DNA from: Streptosporangium sp. NBC_01756
GTDB taxonomy: Bacteria; Actinomycetota; Actinomycetes; Streptosporangiales; Streptosporangiaceae
Length of the DNA: 64,000 nt
Direction of reading: 5' to 3'
Assembly: GCF_035917975.1 (NCBI RefSeq)
Contig: NZ_CP109130.1
Coordinates: 1,426,001-1,490,000, forward strand
The notes under the pieces are model-generated. The model did no database searches, was not told the DNA's origin, and saw only the letters and a program-made list of their open reading frames with translations. The translations under genes and the position numbers were made by a program. Numbering within the stretch: position 1 is the stretch's first letter; each line of letters begins with the position of its first letter. Positions 9,912-18,567 of the stretch are shown here, one piece after another.

Positions 9912-10071
9912 TGTCTCTCCTTTGGAGGAGTGAACCGGCCGGGGCCGGCAACCGATATCCAGCGCTGCTCGCCGAGGAGCACCGTAGCAGGCCCTCCGAT
10001 CGGGTCGGTGGCGCAAGACGCAAAGTGGCGGTGTATCTCGAGGTCGGCGCGTTATGCCGGTGACTGCCTGC

Positions 10072-10857
10072 TCATCTGGACCGCGAGTCTCCCGCAAGGC
10101 GCTGAACCCGCTCGTAGGAGGGGACGTCGCCGCTCACGGCCTGACCGCGGGCCACCTGCAGCGCCATGTCGACGGCCGCTCCCAGCGCCGCCCGGAACAG
10201 CAGCGAGCCGTAGCTGACCCGCCGCACTCCCAGGGCCGCCAGCCTCTCGAGCGGCACTCCCGGCTGGACGAGCACGTTCAACGGCACGTCGCCGGCCGCG
10301 GCCAGCGTCTGCAGGTCCCGTGGGGCGGTCGCGCCGGGGACGAACACCCCGTCGGCCCCGGCATCGACGTAGGCCTTGATCCGCCGTACGGCCGTGGCCA
10401 GAGCGTCGGGCTCGCCCAGCCAGAACGGGTCGGTGCGCGCGTTGACGAACAGCTCCGGCACCCGATTCTTGATCATGCTGATCAGCACCGTCTGCTCGGC
10501 CGTGTCCGCCAGCCGTGCGCCGCGCCCGTCTTCGAGGTTGATGCCCGCCACCCCCATGGCGGCCAGTTCCCGGGCCAGTTCGGCCACCTGTTCAGGCGAG
10601 CCGCCGAAGCCGCCCTCGATGTCCACGGTGACCGGGACGGGCAGCGGTGCGATCGCCCGCGCCAGTGCCAGCGTCTCAGCCCGCGTCGCCCCTTCGGCGT
10701 CCGGTCTGCCCGCGGCGGCCGCCACGCCCAGACTCGTGGTTCCCACGGCCGCGAACCCGGCCGCCGCCAGTGCCGCGGCCGAGGCGTGATCCCAGGCGTT
10801 GGGCAGCAGCAACGGCTCCTGGCCGTGGTGCAGGGCGGTGAAGCGCTCGAACGTCAT
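10072..10857 (-). CDS. Isocitrate lyase/PEP mutase superfamily protein
   Basis: 261 residues in the ICL/PEPM (beta/alpha)8 fold: NAWDHASAAALAAAGFAAVG near the start, VDIEGGFG near 83 and GINLEDGR near 110 are the family's metal and substrate segments. It lacks the EDKxxxxxNS motif of true PEP mutase and the KKCGH motif of isocitrate lyase, so it belongs to the large class of uncharacterised C-C lyases (oxaloacetate- or methylisocitrate-type). Its ATG overlaps the stop of the P450-like gene (ATGA, 10854-10857), so the two are translationally coupled and probably work on related substrates. Confidence 0.85.
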   Translation of the reverse strand: MTFERFTALHHGQEPLLLPNAWDHASAAALAAAGFAAVGTTSLGVAAAAGRPDAEGATRAETLALARAIAPLPVPVTVDIEGGFGGSPEQVAELARELAAMGVAGINLEDGRGARLADTAEQTVLISMIKNRVPELFVNARTDPFWLGEPDALATAVRRIKAYVDAGADGVFVPGATAPRDLQTLAAAGDVPLNVLVQPGVPLERLAALGVRRVSYGSLLFRAALGAAVDMALQVARGQAVSGDVPSYERVQRLAGDSRSR

Positions 10858-11729
10858 CGCCGCACCGCCTGGACCACCCCGGCCGCCAGCGCCAGCGCGA
10901 CCTCCTGTGCCGGGCAGGAGCGCGGCCCCGCACCGAAGGTCAGGTGTTCTCCCGGCCGGCCGGGCCGGAAGCGGCCGGGATCGTCGAACACCTCCGGATC
11001 CCGGTTGGCCGCCGCCACGTCCAGCAGCACGACCGTTCCCTGTGCGGCACCGTTCACCCCCGGTCCTGTCACGGTACGGCGCAGCGTCCGCACCGGCGGA
11101 TCGTGGCGCAGCGTCTCGGCCAGCAGATCCTCCACCGGACCTGCGACGGCACCGGCCGCCAGCGCGTTGCGGATGAGCCCGGCCGTAGCGTCGCAGGCCT
11201 GTGCCAGCAGTCCGGCCAGCACGGCCAGCCGCTGCGGTTGCGGATCGCCCAGCAGCCGCGACAGCCGTACCAGGCCGTCGTCGGCCGCGACGGTGTCCTG
11301 CCTGGCCCATGGGGAGGGGGTGGCGCGGGTATCGGGGCCGCCGGAGGTGGGCGGGGCGGCCGCGGGCAGGTAGGCCGCCGCGATCGCCGTGACCGCTCGC
11401 GCCGCCTGCCGTCCGTCCTCGGCTCGTACGCCGAGCGCGACGGCCAGCACCTCGGTCGCGAGGTGTTCGGCCTCCTGCGGGCGTGCCGACGCCTGCCGGA
11501 ACGCCTCCTCGCGCAAGGTCCGCGTGTCCAGTCCGGCCAGTATCCGCACCGCCTCGGCCCGGCGCTCGGCGTGCGCGGGACCGTCGGTGAAGCGGCCGAC
11601 CGCGCCGCGTAGCCAGGCCACGGTCAGGGTGAAAGGCGGGCGGGGCGCCGAGATGACGGTGAGGCGCGGATCGGCCAGCAGCGCGAGGACTTCGTGGTGG
11701 CGGCTGACGACCAGCGGTGGTGGAGTCAT
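10854..11729 (-). CDS. Short cytochrome P450-like protein
   Basis: About 291 residues from ATG 11729, against about 400 for typical bacterial P450s. The first region of the fold seems missing, because the sequence opens at the segment usually found near residue 70 (VVSRHHEVLALLADPRL). Later landmarks are present: an I-helix-like ACDATAG, ExxR as ETLR in the K helix, and the haem loop FGAGPRSCPAQ with the Cys ligand. Whether it binds haem productively is open. It is coupled to the downstream PEP-mutase-like gene. Upstream in-frame residues (RSRSAFTARSTF) look non-coding. Confidence 0.75.
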   Translation of the reverse strand: MTPPPLVVSRHHEVLALLADPRLTVISAPRPPFTLTVAWLRGAVGRFTDGPAHAERRAEAVRILAGLDTRTLREEAFRQASARPQEAEHLATEVLAVALGVRAEDGRQAARAVTAIAAAYLPAAAPPTSGGPDTRATPSPWARQDTVAADDGLVRLSRLLGDPQPQRLAVLAGLLAQACDATAGLIRNALAAGAVAGPVEDLLAETLRHDPPVRTLRRTVTGPGVNGAAQGTVVLLDVAAANRDPEVFDDPGRFRPGRPGEHLTFGAGPRSCPAQEVALALAAGVVQAVRR

Positions 11730-11949
11730 GTCCGCCACGCTAGAGGCAGAACGTTTTGGTGCTCGGCGAAACGTGCTGCGGGCTGTGAACGCGCTGCGGG
11801 AGCGCACCGGGTCGGACGGCTTTTCGAGCCCGGCGAAGATCAGTAATGCTGGTCAGAGCCTCGGCGGACGGTCTTCAACCTCAAAGGACACGGGCGGCTC
11901 TGCTGTCCTCAGCGAGCGAAGAAGAACTGTCGTCCCCGGGCAGCGCGGA

Positions 11950-12166
11950 TCCGCAGACTGAGCGTTGGTCTCGCGTCGAACTGCGCGTGGACCGGCTCGA
12001 CTGGCTGCCTGCCGTACTCGCCTCGCTGGACCGGCCCTTCGCCATCGAACGCCCGGATGAGCTCCGCGGCCTCGTCGAAGCCCTCGCCGAACGGCTCACG
12101 CACTCTGCCCGGCGAAACCCGCCTCACGGCCCTCCACTCGGATCCGTGCGACCAAGTGCAGAGTAG
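11950..12166 (+). pseudogene. C-terminal remnant of a WYL-domain (YafY-type) transcription regulator
   Basis: The frame reads RVELRVDRLDWLPAVLASL, then FAIERPDELRGLVEALAERL. This is the end of WYL-domain HTH regulators, which normally exceed 300 residues. No HTH or WYL core precedes it; the open frame only begins at 11846 with unrelated sequence. It is therefore a truncated remnant. Such regulators often sit beside YciI/VOC-type genes, as here. Confidence 0.65.
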
Positions 12167-12348
12167 CTCTGCGTGATCGCTTGCCCGTGTCGAACTCCGC
12201 CAGGAAACCACGAATTCGTGTGAGGGTTGGCCCCGTTTACCTGGTCCTTCGTTGCTGCTTGAGGCCCTTCTCCGGGGCTGAAGGATCGACGACGGCTTGG
12301 ATGCCCGGAATGGAGCTGTCGCTGCGGTGCATGGTAGGTACTCTTGGC

Positions 12349-12897
12349 ATGGAGTTTTTCTGTTATCACCGTGATCGGCCCGACTCCGCGGCGCTGCGCG
12401 ACGAACTGCTGGAAGAGCACTGGTCCTACATGGACCGGTACGCGGCGGAGATGATCGCCCGTGGCCCGACCTTCGGCCGCGGCAGTGACACGGCCACCGG
12501 CAGCGTGCACATCGTCGACCTGCCGGATCTCGCCACTGCGCGTGCGTTCGTCTTCGACGAGCCCAACTACCAGGCTGGTGTGTACCGGGACGTGGCGTTG
12601 CGCCGATGGCGCAACGTGCTGGGGCGCACCATGTGGGATTTCCCTGGCGGCCGAGACGGCGGCAACCGGTATCTGGTGATGGGCCTCGGCTCCGGGCAGG
12701 CTGCCGACCTTGTCCCGCCGCCCGACCGGGACGAGCTGATTGCGTATGGGCCGTTGCTGTCCGACGACGGCACCACCTGGCTGGGTACGGCGCTGCTGAT
12801 CCGGGCGCCGGACCCGGATGCGGCACGCGCCGTCCTGACTCTGGACCGGTACGCCGACATCGAGGTCCACGACTGGGAGTTCGGCGGGCGACGGTAA
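12349..12897 (+). CDS. YciI-like family protein
   Basis: 182 residues starting MEFFCYHRDRPDS. The ferredoxin-like YciI fold is seen in the first half (HWSYMDRYAAEMIARGPTF, then GSVHIVDLPDLATARAFVFD), with a second, weaker copy in the second half (YGPLLSDDGTTWLGTALLIRAPD). YciI proteins are small dimeric enzymes or ligand-binding proteins with an active His; function here is unknown. The start is ATG 12349, where the family alignment begins; upstream in-frame ATGs would add unrelated residues. It follows the WYL remnant and precedes another decayed locus. Confidence 0.75.
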   Translation: MEFFCYHRDRPDSAALRDELLEEHWSYMDRYAAEMIARGPTFGRGSDTATGSVHIVDLPDLATARAFVFDEPNYQAGVYRDVALRRWRNVLGRTMWDFPGGRDGGNRYLVMGLGSGQAADLVPPPDRDELIAYGPLLSDDGTTWLGTALLIRAPDPDAARAVLTLDRYADIEVHDWEFGGRR

Positions 12898-12903
12898 TGA
12901 GCG

Positions 12904-13423
12904 CTTGACCGTACGCCTGTTCGATGTCCTGCGCGCCGCGCAAGGCGAGGTCCAGGACTATCGACGGATCTCGATCGACGTCGAGGGCGAACTTGGGTGG
13001 CCGAGCGCGGGGTGGGACCGCTGGTCCACGTCCTGGCGGAACTGATGGAGAACGCCACCTCCTTCTCCAAGCCGCTGCCCCCCGTCGAGGTGCGGGCCGC
13101 ACCGGTCAGCCGGGGTCTCGCCGTGGAGATCGAGGACCGCGGCCTGGGCATGGAACCCGAGCAGTACGCCGCCGCCGACGCCCTGATGCGGTCGCCGCCG
13201 CAACTCGAGCCGGGGTATCCCCTTCGTCGTCGGCGTCAACTGCTTCCACGGCGTCAGGGACCGGGCACAGGAGGAGATCCGCAGGGCACTCGATCTCGAT
13301 CCGCAGGTGCCGCTGATGCTCTGCGACGCCTGCGACCGGACAGCAGGCCGCGACGTGCTGCTGGCGCTCATCGACCACCTGATGGCCGCCCGGTTCCACA
13401 CCGCACCGCACCCCGTGGCCTGA
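12904..13423 (+). pseudogene. Conservon remnant: sensor kinase ATPase piece joined to a CvnD-like GTPase tail
   Basis: Three frames carry recognisable pieces. RLFDVLRAAQGEVQDYRRIS leads, after a frameshift near 12995, into VAELMENAT-type histidine-kinase ATPase sequence (AELMENATSFSKPLPP, then EIEDRGLGM: N and G1 boxes). At about 13205 this stops and a third frame reads PFVVGVNCFHGVRDRA, then LCDACDRTAGRDVLLALIDHL to a TGA at 13423, the end of CvnD-type GTP-binding proteins. CvnA and CvnD are the first and last genes of actinomycete conservons, so a deletion removed the middle (CvnB, CvnC) and fused the ends. Confidence 0.75.
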
Positions 13424-13850
13424 CCGGGCCATCCAGGACCGGGCCGGCTGTCAATGAGGCGGTCGGCCCACTCCGGGCTCTTGAACCCCAGGGGCGGGCA
13501 GCACTAACCGCGCCGGGATCACCATGACGCCGTTCACGTCGTGGTGAGCGAGTCACATACCTCGGCGAAGTCACACCGCCCTTGAGCGCGACCCAGCCTC
13601 CCGTAACCGATCGCAGGCGTTCATGATCTCGGCTGCGGCTGCATCGGCGCTGAATCGGCGTCATCAAACACGGCCTGAAGAAGATCCAGTACCGCCCGTA
13701 TCTGATCGACGGCTGCCTGGCCGAGACCGGCCTGCTCCTCAGACCACCGTAACTTCACGCATTAAAGATCAGTAATCGCAGTTCAGGGTGTGTAACTCAG
13801 TATTCGAGCGGCACAGGGTCGAGCGGAGCGGACGGGGCCGGGGCGGACGA
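13424..13850. other. Gene-free stretch with an unassigned coding fragment
   Basis: I see no intact gene. At about 13660-13751 the plus strand reads VIKHGLKKIQYRPYLIDGCL and then AETGLLL to a stop, which looks like the end of a decayed protein gene. I cannot name its family. The rest shows no clear promoter, RNA or repeat. Confidence 0.4.
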
Positions 13851-14489
13851 TCACTGGAACCGTTTGACCACCCCGTCCGCCAGCGCGTCCGCGGCAGTGG
13901 CCAGATGCACTCCCGCCGTGTCCAGCCGGCACAGCAGCAGAGTTGCCTTCAGCGTGTCGGCGGTCAGCGGGCGGGCGAGCAGCGCGGAGACCGCGTACTG
14001 GTACGCCGTTCGCAGGCCTTGCTTCTTGGCGTGCAGGGCGTGTTCGGCGGCCTGCCGGGGCGCGCGGGGCAGCAGCCGGACCGCATCGCCGAGTTCGCCG
14101 ACGCCTCGGGTCAGCGCGGCGAGTACGGGGCGGAACGCGTCCTCATTGCCGAGTGCGAACAGGTCCGCCTCACGGATGAAGTCGCGTACCGCGTCGAGCA
14201 CGTCGTCGACGGACCGGGACAGCCGGAACAGGTCCTCCCGGTCGATGGGCGAGCTGACGCTGCGGCGCAGCTGGGCGACGAGCAAGCCGCGCCGGGTGTC
14301 CCCCTCGTGCTCTATCTCGCCGATTCGGCTCCGGGCGATGTCCGGGGGCAGCTCACCGTTAGCGAGCGCGGACGCCAGCGCGACGCCGTCCGCGGCCGCG
14401 GAGAGCTGATCGAGGATCAGTCCGGCGAGCACCTGGTCGTTGCGTCCGGAGAGCTCCCGGAACAAGTGGCTGAGACGGGTCGGCATCAT
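13851..14489 (-). CDS. DUF47 (PhoU-like) partner of the phosphate transporter
   Basis: 212 mainly helical residues of the DUF47/PhoU-like family, with the characteristic EHEGDTRRGLLVAQLRRS, then PIDREDLFRLSRSVDDVLD, which form the metal-binding helices. These cytoplasmic proteins accompany PiT phosphate permeases and are thought to regulate them. The start codon overlaps the permease stop (ATGA at 14486-14489), so the pair is translationally coupled. Length is normal. Confidence 0.92.
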   Translation of the reverse strand: MMPTRLSHLFRELSGRNDQVLAGLILDQLSAAADGVALASALANGELPPDIARSRIGEIEHEGDTRRGLLVAQLRRSVSSPIDREDLFRLSRSVDDVLDAVRDFIREADLFALGNEDAFRPVLAALTRGVGELGDAVRLLPRAPRQAAEHALHAKKQGLRTAYQYAVSALLARPLTADTLKATLLLCRLDTAGVHLATAADALADGVVKRFQ

Positions 14490-15454
14490 CGGATCGCCTC
14501 CAGGGTCAGGTAACCCACAGCGCCGACCGCGAACGCCGTCGGCAGGGTCAACAGCCAGGCGCGACCGAGTCGCACCACTCCTCGCCAGCGCACCCGCCGG
14601 GCTCCTCCGGAGAGTCCGGTGCCCACCATGGCGCCGGAAAGGGACTGGGTCATGCTGACCGGAGCCCCGAGCGCGGCGGTGCCGAGGACGACTCCGGCGC
14701 TGGACAGTTCGGTGACTACCACTGCATCCGGGCGGCCGCTGGTCAGCTGGCCGGCGAGCGCCGCGGCGAGTCGGGGCAGTCCGATCATGCCGCCCACCAG
14801 GAAGCAGCCGGTGACGGTGGCCAGTGCCAGCGGTGATACGGCTAGTGCGTCCGGGCTGCCGCTCTGCACGGCGGCCAAGACTGCCAGCATCTTCTGGCCG
14901 TCGTTGGCGCCGTACGCCAGGCAGGTCGCGGCGAGTGCGCCGACGTGCAGCCAGCGCAGCCGCCGGCCCGCCCCCTCAGGCGCGGGCAGTGCCCCGACCA
15001 TTTTGGTCACGGCCAGCGCGGCGAGGGCTCCGGCTACCGGCGACACGGCGGCGACCAGCAGGACGAGCCCGATGATCCGCCAGTTCACCGGTGTCTGAGC
15101 GCCGACGCCCGCACCGGCGATGCCGCCGATCAGGGCCAGGGTCAGGCTGGTCGGCAGGCCACGCGCGGACAATGCGGCGGTTACCAGGATCGCGCCGCCA
15201 ACTCCCGCGGCGACGGCGACACCGGCGTCGGCACCGTCGAAGGCGACCAGGCGCTGGCCGAGGGTCACGGCCACCGCCGTGCCGAGGACCACCGGAGCAG
15301 CGGCGACCGCGGCGGCGAGCAGGACCAGGCCGGTGACCGGTCGGAACCCGCGGATCCGCAGGCCTATCCCGACTAGGGCGCCGGCGTCGTTAAAGCCGGT
15401 GAAGGTGGCGAAGAGTGCGGCCAACGCGAGTCCCTCCCAACTAATGTCTGCCAT
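14486..15454 (-). CDS. PiT-family low-affinity inorganic phosphate permease
   Basis: 322 residues with about nine or ten membrane helices. The duplicated PiT signature is visible as FTGFNDAGALVG near the N-terminus and AYGANDGQKMLAVL in the second half; the second copy retains the GANDGxK core. Start ATG 15454 has GGAGGTG six bases upstream. It moves phosphate (or metal-phosphate) driven by the cation gradient. It forms a two-gene operon with the DUF47 gene. No Pho box was recognised upstream. Confidence 0.92.
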   Translation of the reverse strand: MADISWEGLALAALFATFTGFNDAGALVGIGLRIRGFRPVTGLVLLAAAVAAAPVVLGTAVAVTLGQRLVAFDGADAGVAVAAGVGGAILVTAALSARGLPTSLTLALIGGIAGAGVGAQTPVNWRIIGLVLLVAAVSPVAGALAALAVTKMVGALPAPEGAGRRLRWLHVGALAATCLAYGANDGQKMLAVLAAVQSGSPDALAVSPLALATVTGCFLVGGMIGLPRLAAALAGQLTSGRPDAVVVTELSSAGVVLGTAALGAPVSMTQSLSGAMVGTGLSGGARRVRWRGVVRLGRAWLLTLPTAFAVGAVGYLTLEAIR

Positions 15455-15689
15455 TGGCACCTCCGCAGGGCGTCGAGCGGGAACTCCGCGTACGGGCCGC
15501 AACGCCCGACGTGCCGCCGGCCGCATGCCGGCGATAATCATCTCTACGTGCTGTTCGAGTCCGGCTCGGCAGCGTACGGCCCGGCGACAACGGCGACGGC
15601 ACCGCCTGCATGACGCATCAAAATCTGGTACCGGTCGGCCGCCCACGCACTCGGCTGAGCCTCGCCGCCCCGGGCCGTGTTCCGTCCGC

Positions 15690-16379
15690 TCAGCCGATCC
15701 GGGCGGCCAGCAGCGAGATCAGCCGATCGACGGTGACGGTTTCCAGCGAAACCACCACAGCACCGTGACCGTCGGCCAGCGCCTCGCCATCCTCGGGTAC
15801 CGCCACGACCAGGCAGCCCGCGGCCAGCGCCGCCGCGATGCCCCGGGGGGAATCCTCCAGCGCCACACAGTTGCGCGGATCAACGCCCAGCCGTTCGGTC
15901 GCCGTCAGGTACGCCTCCGGATGGGGCTTCGGGTGGGTCACCTCGTCGCCGCAGACCACGGTGTCGAACATGCCGGGATCGAGCTGGGCCAGCACCTCGT
16001 CAACCAGGGCGCGGTGGCTCGAGGTCACCAGTGCGGTGGGAATCCCCTGCTGGCGTACGGATTCCACCATGGCCTGGGCAGTCGGCCGCCACGGCACCCC
16101 GAGGGCGAACAGCTGTCGGGTACGCTCCAGCAGCCAGGCGGCCGACTCCTCGACGTCGGCCTCGACGCCCAGGTCCTCCTGGACAATCCGGGCGGTGTCT
16201 CGCAGATTCCCGCCGATCACCCGGCGGCGGGTCTCGATCGACAGTGTGCCGCCGAGCATCTCGGCCAGATCGGCGAGACTGACGTCCCAGAGGGGTTCAC
16301 TGTCGAACAGCGTGCCGTCCATGTCGAACAGCGCCGCTTCCAACTGACCGGCGCCCGGGGCAGCTATGTTCGCCGTCAC
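15690..16379 (-). CDS. HAD-superfamily phosphatase/phosphomutase-like hydrolase
   Basis: 229 residues of HAD subfamily I with a helical cap: motif I FDMDGT (D19, D21), motif II VTSSHR, motif III Lys in HPKPHPEAY and motif IV EDSPRG. This is the beta-phosphoglucomutase/sugar-phosphatase pattern. The GTG start at 16379 overlaps the stop of the glycerophosphodiesterase gene (GTGA), so it is the last gene of the Ugp-like operon. A glycerol-3-phosphate or sugar-alcohol phosphate phosphatase would suit the context; that is inference. Confidence 0.88.
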   Translation of the reverse strand: MTANIAAPGAGQLEAALFDMDGTLFDSEPLWDVSLADLAEMLGGTLSIETRRRVIGGNLRDTARIVQEDLGVEADVEESAAWLLERTRQLFALGVPWRPTAQAMVESVRQQGIPTALVTSSHRALVDEVLAQLDPGMFDTVVCGDEVTHPKPHPEAYLTATERLGVDPRNCVALEDSPRGIAAALAAGCLVVAVPEDGEALADGHGAVVVSLETVTVDRLISLLAARIG

Positions 16380-17101
16380 CGGAGGGCCCCGGTAAGCCAG
16401 CGCTGCAGAGTACGGGGATCGTCGCTGGTCGTCCCGTCCACGCCGATCTCGAGCCAGCGCCGCAGATCATCCTCGTTGCGGGTGGGCCATCCATGCACCG
16501 GGAAACCCTCGTTGTGCAGCTGCTGGACGATCTCGGCGGTCAGCCCTTCCCCGCCGCTGTGGATCCGGCAGGACCCGGTGTCTTTGATCAACTTCTGGTA
16601 GCCGCCTGGGTAGGCCTCGGCGACGGTCCAACTGGACACGATGATGCCCCGCGCAATCTCCGGCAGCTTCTCGGCTACGGTGGCCATCGCCTCGACCGAG
16701 AAGCCGGTCAGGATCGTCCGCTCCGCGTAGTCGGGATGGTGGGGGAAGAAGTCGACCAGACCGTCGATGGCAGCCAGATCCTTGATCTCCAACTGGATCA
16801 GTCGCGTCGTTGCCTGATACATCTGCTCCAGCGTGGGCACCCGCTCACCCCCGCCCACATCGACCGAGCTGATCTTCGACCAGGTCAGCTCCGCGACTGG
16901 GCCCAGGGCCTTACCGGCGAGCTCGGCCGCGACCCGGTCCAGGGTCGCGTCGTGCAGCATGAAGAGCTGTCCGTCGGAACTGATTCGTACGTCGGTCTCC
17001 ACCTCATCGACGCCGATCTCTTCCGCCACGCGGTAGGACGCAATGGTGTTCTCGGGTGCTTCGGCCATGGCACCACGGTGTCCGACTACGGCAAATACCA
17101 C
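16376..17101 (-). CDS. Glycerophosphodiester phosphodiesterase
   Basis: 241 residues of the GDPD TIM-barrel family: catalytic HRG at the start (GHRGAMAEAPENT), Glu in PENT, metal-binding ETDVR and the second His in FMLHDATLDR. A late GWPTRNEDD segment is also typical. It hydrolyses glycerophosphodiesters to glycerol-3-phosphate and an alcohol. No signal peptide, so it acts in the cytoplasm on imported substrate, which fits its place behind a Ugp-like ABC importer. Confidence 0.92.
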   Translation of the reverse strand: MVFAVVGHRGAMAEAPENTIASYRVAEEIGVDEVETDVRISSDGQLFMLHDATLDRVAAELAGKALGPVAELTWSKISSVDVGGGERVPTLEQMYQATTRLIQLEIKDLAAIDGLVDFFPHHPDYAERTILTGFSVEAMATVAEKLPEIARGIIVSSWTVAEAYPGGYQKLIKDTGSCRIHSGGEGLTAEIVQQLHNEGFPVHGWPTRNEDDLRRWLEIGVDGTTSDDPRTLQRWLTGALR

Positions 17102-17186
17102 GATCTTCCTTTCTCGATGAAACTCTGCTTGTCAATGAAATCTCGAGCTGCTCCGCCCGGCGGACGGCGGCACGAGAGGTCCAAGG

Positions 17187-18524
17187 TCAGGACGCCACCA
17201 GCCGCTGATACTTCGGCAGCACGCGCTGGATGGCCGGGTCGAGCCTTTGGGCCGCTTCACGCAGCACCTCGCCCGGGTCGGCGCCAGAGGCGTACACCTT
17301 CTCCAGCGCGATCAGTATCTCGGCGATCGTCTCGTTCACGTACCGGCGCATCACATCCGGCTGGCGGGCGCGGTTCAGCTGATCTTGGGCGATCTGGTAC
17401 GCAGGGATCTTGGCGTTGCGCTCCTTGATCTTCGATGAGTTGAGGGAGCTGGTGGTTACCGGGAGATAGCCGGTGTTGAGGCTCCACTCGGGCGCACCCT
17501 TCACGATGAGATACTTGATCACTTCCCAGGTTGCCTGTTTGCGGGCCTTGGTCGCGTTGCGCATGACCGCCAGTCCGCTGCCTCCGGTCGGTACGCCGGG
17601 CGAGTCCTGCTCGGGCAGGAAGGCAGCGCCGAACTCGAACTTGGCCGCCTTGAGCAGCGAGGTGAGCGCACCGGTGGAGTTGCAGATGGTCGCTGTCACG
17701 CCGGCTACGAAATCGCCGTTGATGTCGCTGGCTAGGTAGGCCATCTGGTCGTCGTGGATGAACGCCCGATCGAACTCCAGGGCGGCGACGGTGTGCTCGG
17801 AGTCCAGCGTCGGCGCCATGCCATCGGAGTAGCCGCCGTTGAAGGCCCAGGTCGAGCCCTGGAAGTACCAGTCGTCCTTGCCGGTATAGCCGCGCATCTT
17901 GACCGGTGAGCCGCGGTACCTGAAGCCCTTGAGCTGACGGCCCCATTCCCGCAACTCGGTGAACGTCTTCGGTCCGCGGTCGGGCAGCCCGGCGCCGGCG
18001 AAGATCTCCTTGTTGTAGTAGAAAAGCGGCGTCGAGCGAGCCCAGGGCAGCCAGTAGACCTGGTCTCGAATGGTGCCCTCGGCCAGGAACCTCGGATGGA
18101 ACGCGTCGGGGCCGAAGTCGGCGTCGAAGTAGCCGGTCAGCGGTTCCAGCGTCTCGGCGAGGAAGTAGCGGTTCCAGTACACGTCGCTGAGCGTGACCAG
18201 GTCGGGAACCTGCGCCGTGGCGAAACTGGCGGCCAGCTTCGAATCGAGCGCGGGGTATCCGGGAAACAGCTGGATCTCGCAGAAGATGTCCTGCTGCGAA
18301 CTGTTGAACCCGTCGATGACCGACTGCAGGATCGTGGCGTTGTAGGCGGTGAACGCACTCCACAGCACGACCCGCTCGCGGCGGGCGAACTGCGGCGGCA
18401 CTTGTCCGCTCACCTGGGAGTAATCGCCGCCCCGGCGGCCGACACAGCCGGTCAGCGCCAGGCTGGCCGCGGCCGCGGTGGCACCGGTGAGGAGTCGGCG
18501 GCGGCTGAAACTGGTCCCGGTCAC
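17187..18524 (-). CDS. ABC importer solute-binding lipoprotein (UgpB-like)
   Basis: 445 residues from GTG 18524, supported by AAAGGA just upstream and a twin-arginine-type lipoprotein signal (SRRRLLTGA, lipobox LALTGC). The body is a family-1 solute-binding protein (VTLSDVYWNRYF, then WAFNGGY). Carried with two MalF/MalG-type permeases and a glycerophosphodiesterase, the likely ligand is glycerol-3-phosphate or a glycerophosphodiester. No ATPase gene is in the cluster, so a shared MsiK-type ATPase is expected, as in other actinomycetes. Confidence 0.88.
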   Translation of the reverse strand: MTGTSFSRRRLLTGATAAAASLALTGCVGRRGGDYSQVSGQVPPQFARRERVVLWSAFTAYNATILQSVIDGFNSSQQDIFCEIQLFPGYPALDSKLAASFATAQVPDLVTLSDVYWNRYFLAETLEPLTGYFDADFGPDAFHPRFLAEGTIRDQVYWLPWARSTPLFYYNKEIFAGAGLPDRGPKTFTELREWGRQLKGFRYRGSPVKMRGYTGKDDWYFQGSTWAFNGGYSDGMAPTLDSEHTVAALEFDRAFIHDDQMAYLASDINGDFVAGVTATICNSTGALTSLLKAAKFEFGAAFLPEQDSPGVPTGGSGLAVMRNATKARKQATWEVIKYLIVKGAPEWSLNTGYLPVTTSSLNSSKIKERNAKIPAYQIAQDQLNRARQPDVMRRYVNETIAEILIALEKVYASGADPGEVLREAAQRLDPAIQRVLPKYQRLVAS

Positions 18525-18567
18525 ACTGGTTCCTTTCTGATCGAACCGGATCGCAGGCACGTGATAA

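Noticed and set aside
12904..13423. A functional small histidine kinase or GTPase gene
   Set aside because: No single frame contains a complete domain; pieces belong to two different conservon proteins.
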